A stretch of DNA of 13,563 bases from DATESN01 sp035270785 (GCA_035270785.1 DATESN010000034.1:1-13563); one strand, 5' to 3'. Counted from the first letter of the stretch, positions 1 through 7,964 are shown. Notes: generated from the letters alone by a model not told the origin. Made by a program: numbers and translations.

Positions 1-42
1 TTAAATCGTATTAAATTAATGCTATCTACTGCAAATAAAAAC

Positions 43-1093
43 TTACAATAATCTTTTATAAGTATGATCCACACCAATCGCTCCCATGGGCGCTGTAATA
101 AGAATTGCCAATACTGCCACGGTAAGAACTTGCTGTCCACACGGTAATCCCATGGCTAAGGGAATGCTTCCTATTGCAGCTTGAACAGTAGCTTTTGGTG
201 TGTATGCTATCATGCAAAATAGTCGTTCTTTTAATGTAATCTTCGTTTTTATCAGACATACCGATACGCCTATCATTCTAATTATTAACGCTCCAATCAC
301 TATTATAATTGCAGCTAAACCTGCTTTCATAGCATAACTCAAATCTACAGTCGCTCCAACTAGCACAAATAGAAGAACCTCTGCTGCAACCCATAATTTA
401 TTGTATTTTTTCGATAACCTTACTGCTAACACGTCATAGATCATATTGATTGTTACTCCCATACTCATAATGGCAAGTAACCCTGACATAGGAACAATCC
501 CCTTTAACTGATGCTCACATTCTATCATTAAGAAAGAAATTCCTAGTATGATTATTATCTTCACTGAATCTCTCATGTGAAACTTTTTAAAAAACCTTAC
601 AATAAGCATTCCAACGGCAATTCCAAATATAATACCTACTACTATAGATATGGGTATTTGTACAAAGCTAGAAACAGATACCTTTCCCCCTACAGCTAAT
701 GATATAAAAGCTGTAAACAAAACAATGACAAAAACATCATCTACAGATGCCCCTGCAAGTAATAATTGTGGTATACTGTGTTCTTTTCCATATCCCTCTT
801 CCATGAGCCTTAGCATCCTCCAATATACTAATTCCTAGTACCCATGGAGCAATTAAAATAACGGCTGCGATTTCAAAACAAGCCGGAACAAAACACATTA
901 AGATTGCTGGTCTCCCTACCTTTTTCAAATCTGCAATATCCAAGGATAATCCTGCTCTTGTTAAAATAATGACTAATGCCAATTGTCTTAAATCTGCTGA
1001 AATTGATAAGATAGAATCATCTAATAGATTTAATGCATAAGGGCTCAAAATAATTCCTGTAATAATCATTCCAAGTAAACTTGGTAATTTCAT
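43..1093 (-). pseudogene. Cation:proton antiporter (Kef/NhaP-like), disrupted by internal deletion/frameshift
   Basis: Two overlapping minus-strand frames together make one monovalent cation:proton antiporter of the CPA family. The first (1093 to about 811) carries the N-terminal signature LPSLLGMIITGIILSPY and two or three hydrophobic helices ending in GISILEDA. The second (816 to 43) resumes with MLRLMEEGYGKEHSIP, the conserved LAGASVDDVF motif (a likely ion-binding Asp pair) and about seven more membrane helices, ending GAIGVDHTYKRLL. Intact relatives carry roughly 15-20 more residues between these blocks, including an AVSPAVVVP-like stretch; this is recalled from the family, not aligned. 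The junction at about 811-820 therefore looks like a small out-of-frame deletion. The N-terminus is also short: the usual first helix before KLPSLLGM is missing, and an in-frame TAA lies about 24 bases upstream of the first ATG. A functional transporter is unlikely unless this is a sequencing error. Confidence 0.8.
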
Positions 1094-1189
1094 TACCTTA
1101 TTATTCCATGTATTTTATCACTACAAGTATCAAACTTCAATAGCTTATAATACTACAACTTATATTTTCCTATACCTTTTTCTTTGTAT

Positions 1190-1198
1190 TGCTATAAT
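1190..1198 (+). promoter_or_regulatory. Possible extended -10 promoter for rsmH2
   Basis: TGC-TATAAT at 1190-1198 is an extended -10 (TGn-TATAAT). No good -35 lies 16-18 bases upstream, which is tolerated for extended -10 promoters. It would give a leader of about 60 bases before the ATG at 1267. Confidence 0.4.
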
Positions 1199-1266
1199 AA
1201 TTTGTATCTGCTATCATATATTTTGTGAGAAATGCAACGATAAATAAATGTAAAAGAGGCAAACAT

Positions 1267-2304
1267 ATGAACCAAAATCACCAAAGACGTATTCGATATA
1301 ATGGTACCCACCCAAAAACTTTCAAAGAGAAATATAAAGAACTACAACCAGAAAAATATGCAGACGATGTGGCGAAGGTAATTCAAAAAGGCAATACGCC
1401 AGCTGGTATGCATATTTCCATTTGTGTAAATGAAATATTAGAATTCCTTCAGATTACCCCAGGGCAAATTGGATTAGATGCAACGCTAGGATATGGTGGG
1501 CATACCTTGGAGATGTTAAAATGTTTAGATTCAAAAGGACGTTTGTATGCCCTTGATGTTGACCCTATAGAATTACCCCGTACAAAAGAACGCTTAGAGC
1601 GTTTAGGGTATGGCAGTGAAATAGTAGAGATTACACAGATGAATTTTTCTAATATTGACCAAATAGCCAAAAAAGCTGGCCTATTTAATTTTATCCTAGC
1701 AGATTTAGGTGTTTCCTCTATGCAAATTGACAATCCCGATCGAGGATTTTCATTTAAAACGGATGGACCACTAGACTTACGCCTAAATCCCGAATCTGGT
1801 AAATCCATCACCAAAAGATTAAAAGAAATATCCCTAGATGAGTTACAAGGTATGTTAATCGAAAATGCGGATGAGCCTTACGCAACAGAAATAGCTCGTG
1901 CTATGATTTCTACCATAAAAAAAGGGAATACCATCTCTACAACAACACAACTTCGCAATATAATTAAAGATACGCTAAACACTATTCCAAAAATTACGGA
2001 GGATGAAATAAAGAAATCTTGCCAGAGATGTTTTCAGGCATTACGAATTGACATCAACGATGAATTTGAAGTATTAGATGCCTTTTTAGAAAAACTTCCT
2101 CAAGTTCTGGCCCCAGGCGCTCGTGTTGCTATACTTTCCTTTCATTCAGGAGAAGATCGTCGTATTAAAAAATCATTTAAATACTTTTTAAAAGAAGGTC
2201 TTTATTCTGAAATTGCACCCGATCCAATTCGCGCGTCTTCAGAAGAGTGTTATATTAATAGTCGTGCTCGTTCCGCAAAGCTTCGTTGGGCAATTAGAGC
2301 GTAA
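1267..2304 (+). CDS. rsmH2: 16S rRNA (cytosine1402-N4)-methyltransferase, stand-alone paralogue (RsmH2 type)
   Basis: S-adenosylmethionine-dependent methyltransferase of the RsmH/MraW family, which makes m4C1402 in the decoding centre of the 30S subunit. The SAM-binding motif LDATLGYGGHT sits at about residues 70-80, the ADLGVSSMQID / DRGFSF / PLDLR block at about 145-170, and SFHSGEDR near the C-terminus. The protein is 345 aa against about 310 for the usual dcw-cluster enzyme. The extra length is a basic N-terminal extension of about 45 residues before the normal MHxxVxxNEIL start. An upstream in-frame GTG at 1225 exists, but ATG 1267 is preferred because AGAGG (1255-1259) lies 7 bases before it. 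No ftsL, penicillin-binding or mur genes follow, so this is not the cell-division-cluster copy. Clostridia with two rsmH genes are known; which paralogue modifies C1402 here cannot be told from sequence. Confidence 0.88.
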   Translation: MNQNHQRRIRYNGTHPKTFKEKYKELQPEKYADDVAKVIQKGNTPAGMHISICVNEILEFLQITPGQIGLDATLGYGGHTLEMLKCLDSKGRLYALDVDPIELPRTKERLERLGYGSEIVEITQMNFSNIDQIAKKAGLFNFILADLGVSSMQIDNPDRGFSFKTDGPLDLRLNPESGKSITKRLKEISLDELQGMLIENADEPYATEIARAMISTIKKGNTISTTTQLRNIIKDTLNTIPKITEDEIKKSCQRCFQALRIDINDEFEVLDAFLEKLPQVLAPGARVAILSFHSGEDRRIKKSFKYFLKEGLYSEIAPDPIRASSEECYINSRARSAKLRWAIRA

Positions 2305-2314
2305 TTGATACACC

Positions 2315-2848
2315 CTATTTTCTTATAAATCCACCATGAATAACTTTAGAATCATTTACTACAATAACTGCATTCTCTAAATTTGATTTTATGATTCCAA
2401 CGATTTGTTTAATGCGTTTACGCTTAACATGGATAAACATGATTTCACGTTCCCCATCTTTACCTGTCCCTTTTATCGTAGTAACTGCAAATTCCTTTTC
2501 TCTAAGTTTTATCAAAATCTCCTTTGTTGAACTGCTCTCCGGTATAATGACTTGAATGGAACAAAGCCCAAATGCTAAACGATCTTCCATCCAAGAACCC
2601 AGGTAATTACCAACTGCAAAAGCAATGGCAAATATAAACATCCTTACAATATCTTTTTGAAACCCACTTAATACGGTCCCTGTTATAAGCAACCATAATA
2701 GCATTTCAAACACGGCAATACTAGCACCTTTGACTCTTTCTCCTCTATTGATTAATACGTTTCTTATAGTAGCCACTGCTACCTCAATAATCTTACCAAA
2801 AAAGATAAAAATATAAATCCATATACTACTCGTTTGAAAAATATCCAT
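2315..2848 (-). CDS. UPF0316 membrane protein (DUF5698 + DUF2179)
   Basis: 177-aa protein of the UPF0316/YebE-like family, function unknown. Three hydrophobic helices fill roughly residues 8-95 (DUF5698 part, with the conserved EVAVATIRNVLINRG segment between helices 1 and 2). A soluble DUF2179-type domain of about 80 residues follows; such domains are thought to bind small ligands, but nothing here identifies one. The start has a strong GGAGG 7-8 bases upstream. The gene converges on rsmH2 with only 10 bases between the stop codons and no obvious hairpin there, so transcription from both sides may run into the opposite gene. Confidence 0.8.
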   Translation of the reverse strand: MDIFQTSSIWIYIFIFFGKIIEVAVATIRNVLINRGERVKGASIAVFEMLLWLLITGTVLSGFQKDIVRMFIFAIAFAVGNYLGSWMEDRLAFGLCSIQVIIPESSSTKEILIKLREKEFAVTTIKGTGKDGEREIMFIHVKRKRIKQIVGIIKSNLENAVIVVNDSKVIHGGFIRK

Positions 2849-2910
2849 GATGATTCCTCCATTTTTTTTAGTTTATAACTTCTTTCAGAAAAGTAATGAA
2901 TGTACCCTCT

Positions 2911-2940
2911 ATCATATCATACAACCATATTTCGTTTCAA
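2911..2940 (-). promoter_or_regulatory. Probable sigma-A promoter for the UPF0316 gene
   Basis: Reading the minus strand, TTGAAA (2940-2935), an 18-base spacer, then TATGAT (2916-2911). This lies about 60 bases upstream of the gene start. Confidence 0.5.
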
Positions 2941-3017
2941 CTCTATGCGTGTCATAACATGTTATTTCCTTTCTATATTACTATATTCCTTTCAGAACTG
3001 GCTATATTCTTTTTATA

Positions 3018-3046
3018 TTGCTTTTTTATGTGATATTTGTTAGAAT
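3018..3046 (+). promoter_or_regulatory. Possible sigma-A promoter for the permease pair
   Basis: TTGCTT (3018-3023), 17-base spacer, TAGAAT (3041-3046). The -10 is good and the -35 weak. It sits 40 bases upstream of the ATG at 3087 and explains why the open frame reaching back to 3018 is not coding. Confidence 0.4.
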
Positions 3047-3086
3047 TTTTAAGAATTTATTAAAAATATATGAAGGAGGTAATCCC

Positions 3087-3566
3087 ATGGATTCCTATAT
3101 CTTTTATGGTCTTACACTTGTCCTATTAATCCTATCTTTTATAAAGAATAAGAAAAAGACTAAAATGGCATTAAAAAAAGCTTGGAAAGCATTCGAAAAT
3201 ATTCTACCTGAATTTCTCGTAGTAATTTTACTGGTAGGTCTTTTGCTTGCGATTCTAAATCCTGCAACAATTTCCAAAATAATTGGTGCCGAGTCTGGTT
3301 GGTTTGGTATTATTATGGCTTCTATCATTGGTTCTGTAACCTTAATTCCAGGATTTGTAGCCTTTCCAACAGCAGCTATCCTTTTAGAAAATGGTGCAGG
3401 CTCTATGCAGATAGCATCCTTTATATCCACTCTTATGATGGTTGGTATTATTACTTTACCTGTTGAAATCAAATATTTTGGTAAGAAGATCTCCATCTTT
3501 AGAAATATACTGGCGTTTTTCTTTTCCTTTATTGTGGCAATCATAATTGGAATGGTGGTGAAATAA
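3087..3566 (+). CDS. Permease half A (COG0701/ArsP-like, split type)
   Basis: 159-aa integral membrane protein with about four to five hydrophobic helices and a short basic KNKKKTKMALKKAWKAF stretch after helix 1. The conserved motif is GSVTLIPGFVAFPTAA at about the middle, which matches the Pro/Gly-rich AFP signature of COG0701 (YraQ/ArsP-like) permeases. Those are normally about 300 aa with two such repeats. Here the repeats are on separate genes: the next gene carries the matching GPLYGAFPVAA motif. ATG 3087 is chosen because a near-perfect AAGGAGGT (3073-3080) precedes it. The stop codon abuts the next start codon, so the two are translationally coupled. The substrate is unknown; ArsP exports organoarsenicals, but its cysteines are not seen here. 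Confidence 0.75.
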   Translation: MDSYIFYGLTLVLLILSFIKNKKKTKMALKKAWKAFENILPEFLVVILLVGLLLAILNPATISKIIGAESGWFGIIMASIIGSVTLIPGFVAFPTAAILLENGAGSMQIASFISTLMMVGIITLPVEIKYFGKKISIFRNILAFFFSFIVAIIIGMVVK

Positions 3567-4103
3567 ATGAAAAAAATAATAAAACGATACCGTGGATTTT
3601 TTATAGTTCTTGCAGCTTTATTAATCCTTACCCTATTTAAGCATCATTTAGGTATGAAAGTACTTCAAATCACTGGGAATTCTTTGAAAGAGATGTTACT
3701 TATTATTCCCCCAATCTTTATACTTCTAGGTCTTCTTGATGTTTGGGTTCCAAGAGAAATCATGGTCAAATATATGGGAGAAGGTTCAGGATTAAAGGGA
3801 GTTTTCCTCGCTATTATTATTGGATCTGCTGCTGCTGGCCCATTATATGGTGCCTTTCCAGTTGCTGCTGTCTTTATGAAAAAAGGTGTTAAATTTATGA
3901 ACATCCTTATTTTTATTGGTGCCTGGTCCACTACTAAAATCCCTATGTTTCTATTTGAAATGGCAGCACTAGGAAATAAGTTTGCTATTACAAGATTACT
4001 TATCGATATCCCCGGAATTATTATTATTGCTTTTATTCTTTCAAAATTAAATTCCAAAAAAGAAATTGATGAGCTTTATGAGAATGCAAAAGCATTTGAT
4101 TAA
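3567..4103 (+). CDS. Permease half B (COG0701/ArsP-like, split type)
   Basis: 178-aa membrane protein with about five hydrophobic helices. A central GSAAAGPLYGAFPVAAVFMKKG block aligns with the GSVTLIPGFVAFPTAAILLENG block of the upstream gene, so the two proteins are paralogous halves of one permease and probably heterodimerise. The short charged tail (KKEIDELYENAKAFD) is soluble. Its ATG follows the previous TAA directly and its SD-like GGTGGTG lies inside the previous gene, implying coupling. The operon ends at a strong terminator 15 bases downstream. Substrate unknown. Confidence 0.75.
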   Translation: MKKIIKRYRGFFIVLAALLILTLFKHHLGMKVLQITGNSLKEMLLIIPPIFILLGLLDVWVPREIMVKYMGEGSGLKGVFLAIIIGSAAAGPLYGAFPVAAVFMKKGVKFMNILIFIGAWSTTKIPMFLFEMAALGNKFAITRLLIDIPGIIIIAFILSKLNSKKEIDELYENAKAFD

Positions 4104-4117
4104 TATTTTTTAAATAT

Positions 4118-4163
4118 AATAACAACCCCCTTTGCACGGTTGAATGCAAAGGGGGTTGTTATT
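4118..4163. terminator. Bidirectional rho-independent terminator
   Basis: Perfect 19-bp stem (4118-4136 with 4145-4163) and an 8-base loop, including a CCCCC/GGGGG core. It lies between the convergent permease operon and metE. The flanks are A/T-rich on both sides, so it can serve both strands. Confidence 0.9.
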
Positions 4164-4197
4164 GTATTAGTTTAATTTACATTATCAATATGACAAC

Positions 4198-6471
4198 TTA
4201 CATAAATTTTTTCCTTACTATTTTAGTTGCTTCTACAAGATTTTTCAGACTTTCTATTGTTTCAGAGATTCCTCTTGTCTTTAATCCACAATCCGGATTA
4301 ATCCAGAGCTTATTTTCATCAACCTTTTCAAGCATTTTATAAATACTATCTGTGATCTCTTTCACCTTTGGAATTCTAGGAGAATGAATATCATATACAC
4401 CCGGCCCCACTTCTGTTAGAAAATTATTTTTCTTCAAAGCATCTATAATAGTAAGTTTTGAGCGAGATGCTTCAAATGATATCACATCCGCATCCATATT
4501 ATCAATGTCTTTTATGATTTCTTCAAATTCGCTATAACACATATGAGTATGAATTTGTGTTTCTGGTTTCACTTTACTATGGCAGATACGAAATGCCTTA
4601 ATTGCCCAATCTAAATATTCACTATGCCATTCTCCCCTTCTTATAGGTAACTTTTCTTTTAGTGCCGCTTCATCAATTTGAATGATCCCAATTCCTGCTT
4701 TTTCTAAATCATACACTTCATCACGAATGGCAATTCCAATCTGAAACGCCATTTCTGCAAGGCTAATGTCCTCTCTAGGAAAGGACCAATTTAAGATTGT
4801 TACCGGTCCTGTAAGCATTCCCTTTACTTGTTTTGTTGTTAGACTATTTGCATACTCAGAATATTTTACAGTAATAGGACGGATGCGTTTTATATCCCCA
4901 AAAATAATGGGCGGCTTAACACATCTTGTACCATAGGATTGAACCCAGGCCTTTTCCGTAAATACGTAGCCTGCTAGGTTTTCACCAAAGAACTCTACCA
5001 TATCATTTCGTTCATATTCTCCATGAACTAATACATCAAGTCCTAATTCCTCTTGTTTCTTAATACATTCCCTTATAAATTTATAGATTTGATTATCATA
5101 CGTTTCCCTGCTGATAGCTCCACTTCGATAAAGGCTTCTATTCTTTTTAACCTCCTGTGTTTGTGGGAATGAGCCTATTGTAGTAGTTGGAAATAAAGGT
5201 AATGCAAATCTTTTCTTCTGAATTTTTGATCTTTCTTCCCTGTCTATCTTTCTTTCAAAGTCTTCCTTTGAAAGTGCTTCCACAGCCTTTTGTACCGTCA
5301 AATCTGTATACCTTTTCTCAGAATCAAATATTTTTCTATTATTTTTATACTCTTTTAGTTTTTCCGGTTTCTCATGTTCCACTAGAATTGTTAATTCATG
5401 AAGTTCTCCTAACTTCTCCTTTGCAAATGAAAAATATTTTGAAATCTCTGTTTCAATTTTCGTTTCATTTTCTAGAGTATATGGTACATGCAGTAGTGAA
5501 CAAGATGTTGAAATAATAACCTGATCCGCAATTTTGTGAATGTCATTTAGAATCGAAAGGGTCTTCTTGTAATCACATTTCCAAATATTCTTTCCATTAA
5601 CTACACCTGCAAATAATATTTTATCTTTTGGGAACCCATTTTCTTTCATAACATCTAGCGTTTTCTTGCCTTCTAGAAAGTCCAGCCCTATTCCATCAAA
5701 TTCTAAATTCTGAATTTCCTTATAGCAGTCTCTCACATCCCCAAAATAGGTCTCAATAAGTACTTTTACAGTTCCCTTTCGATTTAAAATGGACGTGTAT
5801 AACCTAATGAATAACTCTATATCATCCTTAGATAGATCAGTAACCAATGCTGGCTCGTCAAATTGAACCCATGCTACACCAAGGTCATTTAATTTTGTAA
5901 GGATATCTCCATATGCCATTACTATCTCATCTACAAAATTATTAGCTTTCCTATTTCCATTATATTTTGCAAGTTTTAAAAAGGTAAATGCTCCAATAAT
6001 AACTGGTTTTGTTTCAATCCCAATTTCTTTTGCTTCTAAATATTCTTCAAAGGGCTTATTTCCAGATAACTCAATTTTTGAATTGTCGTTCAACTCTGGA
6101 ACCATATAATGGTAATTTGTATTAAACCATTTTTTCATAGCTAATGCTATCACATCACCTTTTTGTCCTTGATATCCTCTTGCCATGGCAAAATAGGTGT
6201 CTAAATCATTAAGTCCTAATTCTTTATATATTTTCGGAACAACACCTAACAAAACTGATGTATCTAGCATGCTATCATAAAAGGAAAAATCATTGGAAGA
6301 AATATAGTTTATTCCAGCATTTTTTTGTAAATTCCAGCGTTCCAGCCTTAGTTCTTTTGCAATTTCAAAAAGACTCTCTTTTGTAATCTCTTTATTAAAA
6401 TACTTTTCTGAAGCAAACTTTAATTCTCTTAACTTCCCCACTCTTGGAAAACCAATTACAGCACTTTTCAT
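4198..6471 (-). CDS. metE: Cobalamin-independent methionine synthase
   Basis: 5-methyltetrahydropteroyltriglutamate-homocysteine methyltransferase: transfers a methyl group from 5-methyl-THF (polyglutamate) to homocysteine without B12, the last step of methionine synthesis in the cytoplasm. At 757 aa it is full length (E. coli 753) with both TIM-barrel halves. The N-terminal half begins with the family's IGFPRVGKLRELK. The C-terminal half begins at about FPTTTIGSFPQT. All four zinc ligands are visible, at His643 and Cys645 (in HTHMC), Glu667 (SFEAS) and Cys728 (PDCGLKTRG). GGAGG lies 6 bases before the ATG. The gene is monocistronic. The leader is only about 30-40 bases from the likely promoter and holds no S-box or T-box, so classical SAM or tRNA attenuation control is not apparent. 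Confidence 0.97.
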   Translation of the reverse strand: MKSAVIGFPRVGKLRELKFASEKYFNKEITKESLFEIAKELRLERWNLQKNAGINYISSNDFSFYDSMLDTSVLLGVVPKIYKELGLNDLDTYFAMARGYQGQKGDVIALAMKKWFNTNYHYMVPELNDNSKIELSGNKPFEEYLEAKEIGIETKPVIIGAFTFLKLAKYNGNRKANNFVDEIVMAYGDILTKLNDLGVAWVQFDEPALVTDLSKDDIELFIRLYTSILNRKGTVKVLIETYFGDVRDCYKEIQNLEFDGIGLDFLEGKKTLDVMKENGFPKDKILFAGVVNGKNIWKCDYKKTLSILNDIHKIADQVIISTSCSLLHVPYTLENETKIETEISKYFSFAKEKLGELHELTILVEHEKPEKLKEYKNNRKIFDSEKRYTDLTVQKAVEALSKEDFERKIDREERSKIQKKRFALPLFPTTTIGSFPQTQEVKKNRSLYRSGAISRETYDNQIYKFIRECIKKQEELGLDVLVHGEYERNDMVEFFGENLAGYVFTEKAWVQSYGTRCVKPPIIFGDIKRIRPITVKYSEYANSLTTKQVKGMLTGPVTILNWSFPREDISLAEMAFQIGIAIRDEVYDLEKAGIGIIQIDEAALKEKLPIRRGEWHSEYLDWAIKAFRICHSKVKPETQIHTHMCYSEFEEIIKDIDNMDADVISFEASRSKLTIIDALKKNNFLTEVGPGVYDIHSPRIPKVKEITDSIYKMLEKVDENKLWINPDCGLKTRGISETIESLKNLVEATKIVRKKFM

Positions 6472-6505
6472 AACATTCCTCCATTAAAACTTTCTATTAA
6501 TAACA

Positions 6506-6534
6506 AGTATAAAGTACTTATTCTTATTTGTATA
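6506..6534 (-). promoter_or_regulatory. Possible metE promoter
   Basis: Minus strand: TATACA (6534-6529), 17-base spacer, TATACT (6511-6506). Each hexamer deviates by one or two bases from consensus. The start codon is about 35 bases downstream of the -10. Confidence 0.4.
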
Positions 6535-6540
6535 ATACAA

Positions 6541-6590
6541 AAAAACAAGGGTTTGATATATTTTAAAGTTATATCAAGCCCCTGTTTTTT
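6541..6590. terminator. Terminator downstream of the DUF134/Mrp remnant
   Basis: Stem 6541-6560 with 6570-6589 and a 9-base loop (one mismatch and one wobble, depending on strand), flanked by A-run and T-run on both sides, so it works in either direction. It overlaps the last codons of the Mrp remnant, whose natural stop may therefore have been lost. Confidence 0.8.
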
Positions 6591-6811
6591 ATAATAAAAA
6601 GTAATAAATGAACTATTTTTTCCGCCGTTTCTATTAAGTAGTCGCATGAAAATGACTCGAAATTTCCTTCGTCAACTAATTTAGCAATTTCTGAATCAAT
6701 AGGTATTCTTCCTAAAACATCCACGCCTAGTTCCTTTAAAATATCTTTTATTTTACTTTCACCAAATAAATTTATTTCTTTTCCACAATCCGGACATTTT
6801 ACATAGCTCAT
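6569..6811 (-). pseudogene. C-terminal fragment of Mrp/NBP35-type Fe-S cluster carrier ATPase
   Basis: 80-aa frame reading MSYVKCPDCGKEINLFGES, then LGVDVLGRIPIDSEIAKLVDEGNFE. This is the C-terminal portion of the Mrp/NBP35/ApbC P-loop ATPase family (normally about 250-280 aa), where NMSY-CPDCG and LGRIPID-LA--CDEG are conserved. The Walker A and switch regions (about the first 180-200 residues) are absent, so it cannot be an active ATPase; the CxxC of the metal-binding region remains. The ATG overlaps the TGA of the DUF134 remnant (ATGA). Its last residues run into the terminator and look unrelated to the family. It could still be translated as a small zinc/Fe-S-binding peptide, but decay is the simpler reading. 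Confidence 0.8.
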
Positions 6812-7001
6812 ATTTTCATATGTATCATTTTTTCATTGATTAAGCTATCTGCTACCTTTTCTCTTGCTGACGATAAAATACGTTGAAAGGTTGGTCTTGA
6901 AATTTCCATTCGCTCTGCACATTCTCCCTGTTTCAGACGGATCAAAATAAGGGGTTGCTGGTATATGTTCTATTTTTTCTCTATTTTGTTGGTCTAGCCA
7001 T
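6808..7001 (-). pseudogene. DUF134 family HTH protein, degraded
   Basis: Conceptual reconstruction on the minus strand. ATG 7001 with GGAG upstream encodes MARPTK, then a TAG where the family has Trp. RK follows, then a +1 shift in a six-A run, after which the frame continues IEHIPATPYFDPSETG. It then jumps, with about 25 residues missing, to a third frame, LKQGECAERMEISRPTFQR, which continues ILSSAREKVADSLINEKM, the characteristic DUF134 helix-turn-helix. This adds up to three independent lesions: nonsense, frameshift and internal deletion. DUF134 genes commonly sit beside Mrp-type ATPase genes in clostridia, matching the adjacent fragment. The RBS has survived. The family match is from memory of DUF134 sequences. 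Confidence 0.75.
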
Positions 7002-7139
7002 GTTTTCTCCTACTATTACACTTGTTTTGTATTGAAAAATTTATATAGATCTACATTTTTATATTTTTATTATTTTCCCTGTATTGTTATAAAAAAATTG
7101 TTCAATAATTCAAACACCTTATTCTTTTGTTTTTTCGCC

Positions 7140-7177
7140 TTGATATCTTTGATATTTTTAATGAGATTTGTTATAAT
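7140..7177 (+). promoter_or_regulatory. Sigma-A promoter of the Crp/Fnr gene with TTGATAT direct repeat
   Basis: TTGATA (7149-7154), exactly 17 bases, TATAAT (7172-7177), about 23 bases from the start codon. A second TTGATAT begins at 7140, so two copies (7140-7146 and 7149-7155) lie in direct repeat over the -35. TTGAT is the classical FNR half-site, so autoregulation is possible (inference). Confidence 0.7.
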
Positions 7178-7200
7178 TAAATAATGATCGGAGGATCTAT

Positions 7201-7875
7201 ATGATTGAGAAAAACGAATTAAACTATATCAAATCACGCCTTACTTTTTGTGATAAACTAAATAAAGATGAAATTATTTTTCTAGAAAACAATATTTCAA
7301 ATGTAACCTATAAGAAAGGTTTTAATCTTCATAGTACCGACAGCGAATGTCTCGGTGTTCTTTTAATAAAAAGTGGTGAGGTACGTGTCTATATTTTATC
7401 GGAAGATGGGCGCGAGGTAACCTTATATCGCCTTTCACCAGGTGACGTTTGTGTCCTTTCTGCCTCCTGCATTTTAAACAGTATTACTTTTGATGTACAT
7501 ATTGATGCGGAAGTGGATTCCGATGCTTATTTGCTTAATATTGGTGCCTTTAGTAAACTTAGCAATCAAAATGTTTATGTAGAAAATTTTGCATATAAAA
7601 ATACGATTGAACGATTTTCAGATGTTATGTGGGCAATGGAACAAATCCTCTTTATGAGCTTTGATAAACGACTTGCTATCTTTTTGTTAGATGAAATAAC
7701 AAAAACTAATAACACAGAATTGCATATTACCCAGGAGCAAATTGCGAAATACATTGGAAGCGCCAGAGAGGTTGTATCACGAATGTTGAAAGTATTTCAA
7801 TATCAAGGTATTCTTGAGCAATCACGAGGTTCCATTCATATTATTGATAAAGATAAGTTACGAAAACTTATCTAA
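7201..7875 (+). CDS. Crp/Fnr family transcriptional regulator
   Basis: 224-aa cytoplasmic DNA-binding protein. An N-terminal cyclic-nucleotide-binding-like beta-roll spans about residues 15-115 (GVLLIKSGEVRVYILSEDGRE, LYRLSPGDVCVLS). The dimerisation helix is at about 125-165 and the winged HTH at about 172-220 (ITQEQIAKYIGSAREVVSR, then QGILEQSRGSIHIID). The recognition helix has Glu190-x-x-Ser193-Arg194, the FNR-type reading head for TTGAT-like sites. Cysteines are at 17, 50, 84 and 90. There is no N-terminal FNR four-cysteine cluster, so the effector is unknown (redox, haem or other). GGAGG lies 7 bases before the ATG. It is transcribed toward the rubrerythrin operon and separated from it by a terminator. 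Control of that operon is a reasonable guess only. Confidence 0.88.
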   Translation: MIEKNELNYIKSRLTFCDKLNKDEIIFLENNISNVTYKKGFNLHSTDSECLGVLLIKSGEVRVYILSEDGREVTLYRLSPGDVCVLSASCILNSITFDVHIDAEVDSDAYLLNIGAFSKLSNQNVYVENFAYKNTIERFSDVMWAMEQILFMSFDKRLAIFLLDEITKTNNTELHITQEQIAKYIGSAREVVSRMLKVFQYQGILEQSRGSIHIIDKDKLRKLI

Positions 7876-7880
7876 AAATA

Positions 7881-7940
7881 AAATAATCCCTCTAAAGTAG
7901 ATGTAGTTATTGAACGTGTCTACTTTAGGAGGATTATTTT
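7881..7940. terminator. Bidirectional terminator between crp-like gene and rubrerythrin operon
   Basis: Stem of about 20 bp (7881-7901 with 7919-7938, one mismatch and one wobble) with a 17-base loop. A T-run follows on the plus strand and the A-rich left flank gives a U-run on the minus strand. Confidence 0.8.
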
Positions 7941-7964
7941 TTATTTAATTCATCTCAAAATCAA

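Noticed and set aside
1225..1266. GTG start for rsmH2
   Set aside because: It has no RBS; ATG 1267 has AGAGG at proper spacing.
3018..3086. N-terminal extension of permease half A
   Set aside because: It starts with a TTG that lies in the probable -35, while ATG 3087 has a near-perfect RBS.
4118..4163. Small regulatory RNA or mobile-element terminal repeat
   Set aside because: Its position between two convergent genes and the GC-rich perfect stem with A/T flanks are fully explained by a bidirectional terminator.
5187..5516. Plus-strand 109-aa open frame inside metE
   Set aside because: It is antisense to a well-conserved enzyme, low-complexity and Phe/Leu-rich, with no RBS; a shadow frame.
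6472..6540. SAM (S-box) riboswitch or T-box before metE
   Set aside because: The promoter-like hexamers leave a leader of only about 30 bases. There is no room for, and no sign of, the conserved riboswitch core or a T-box.
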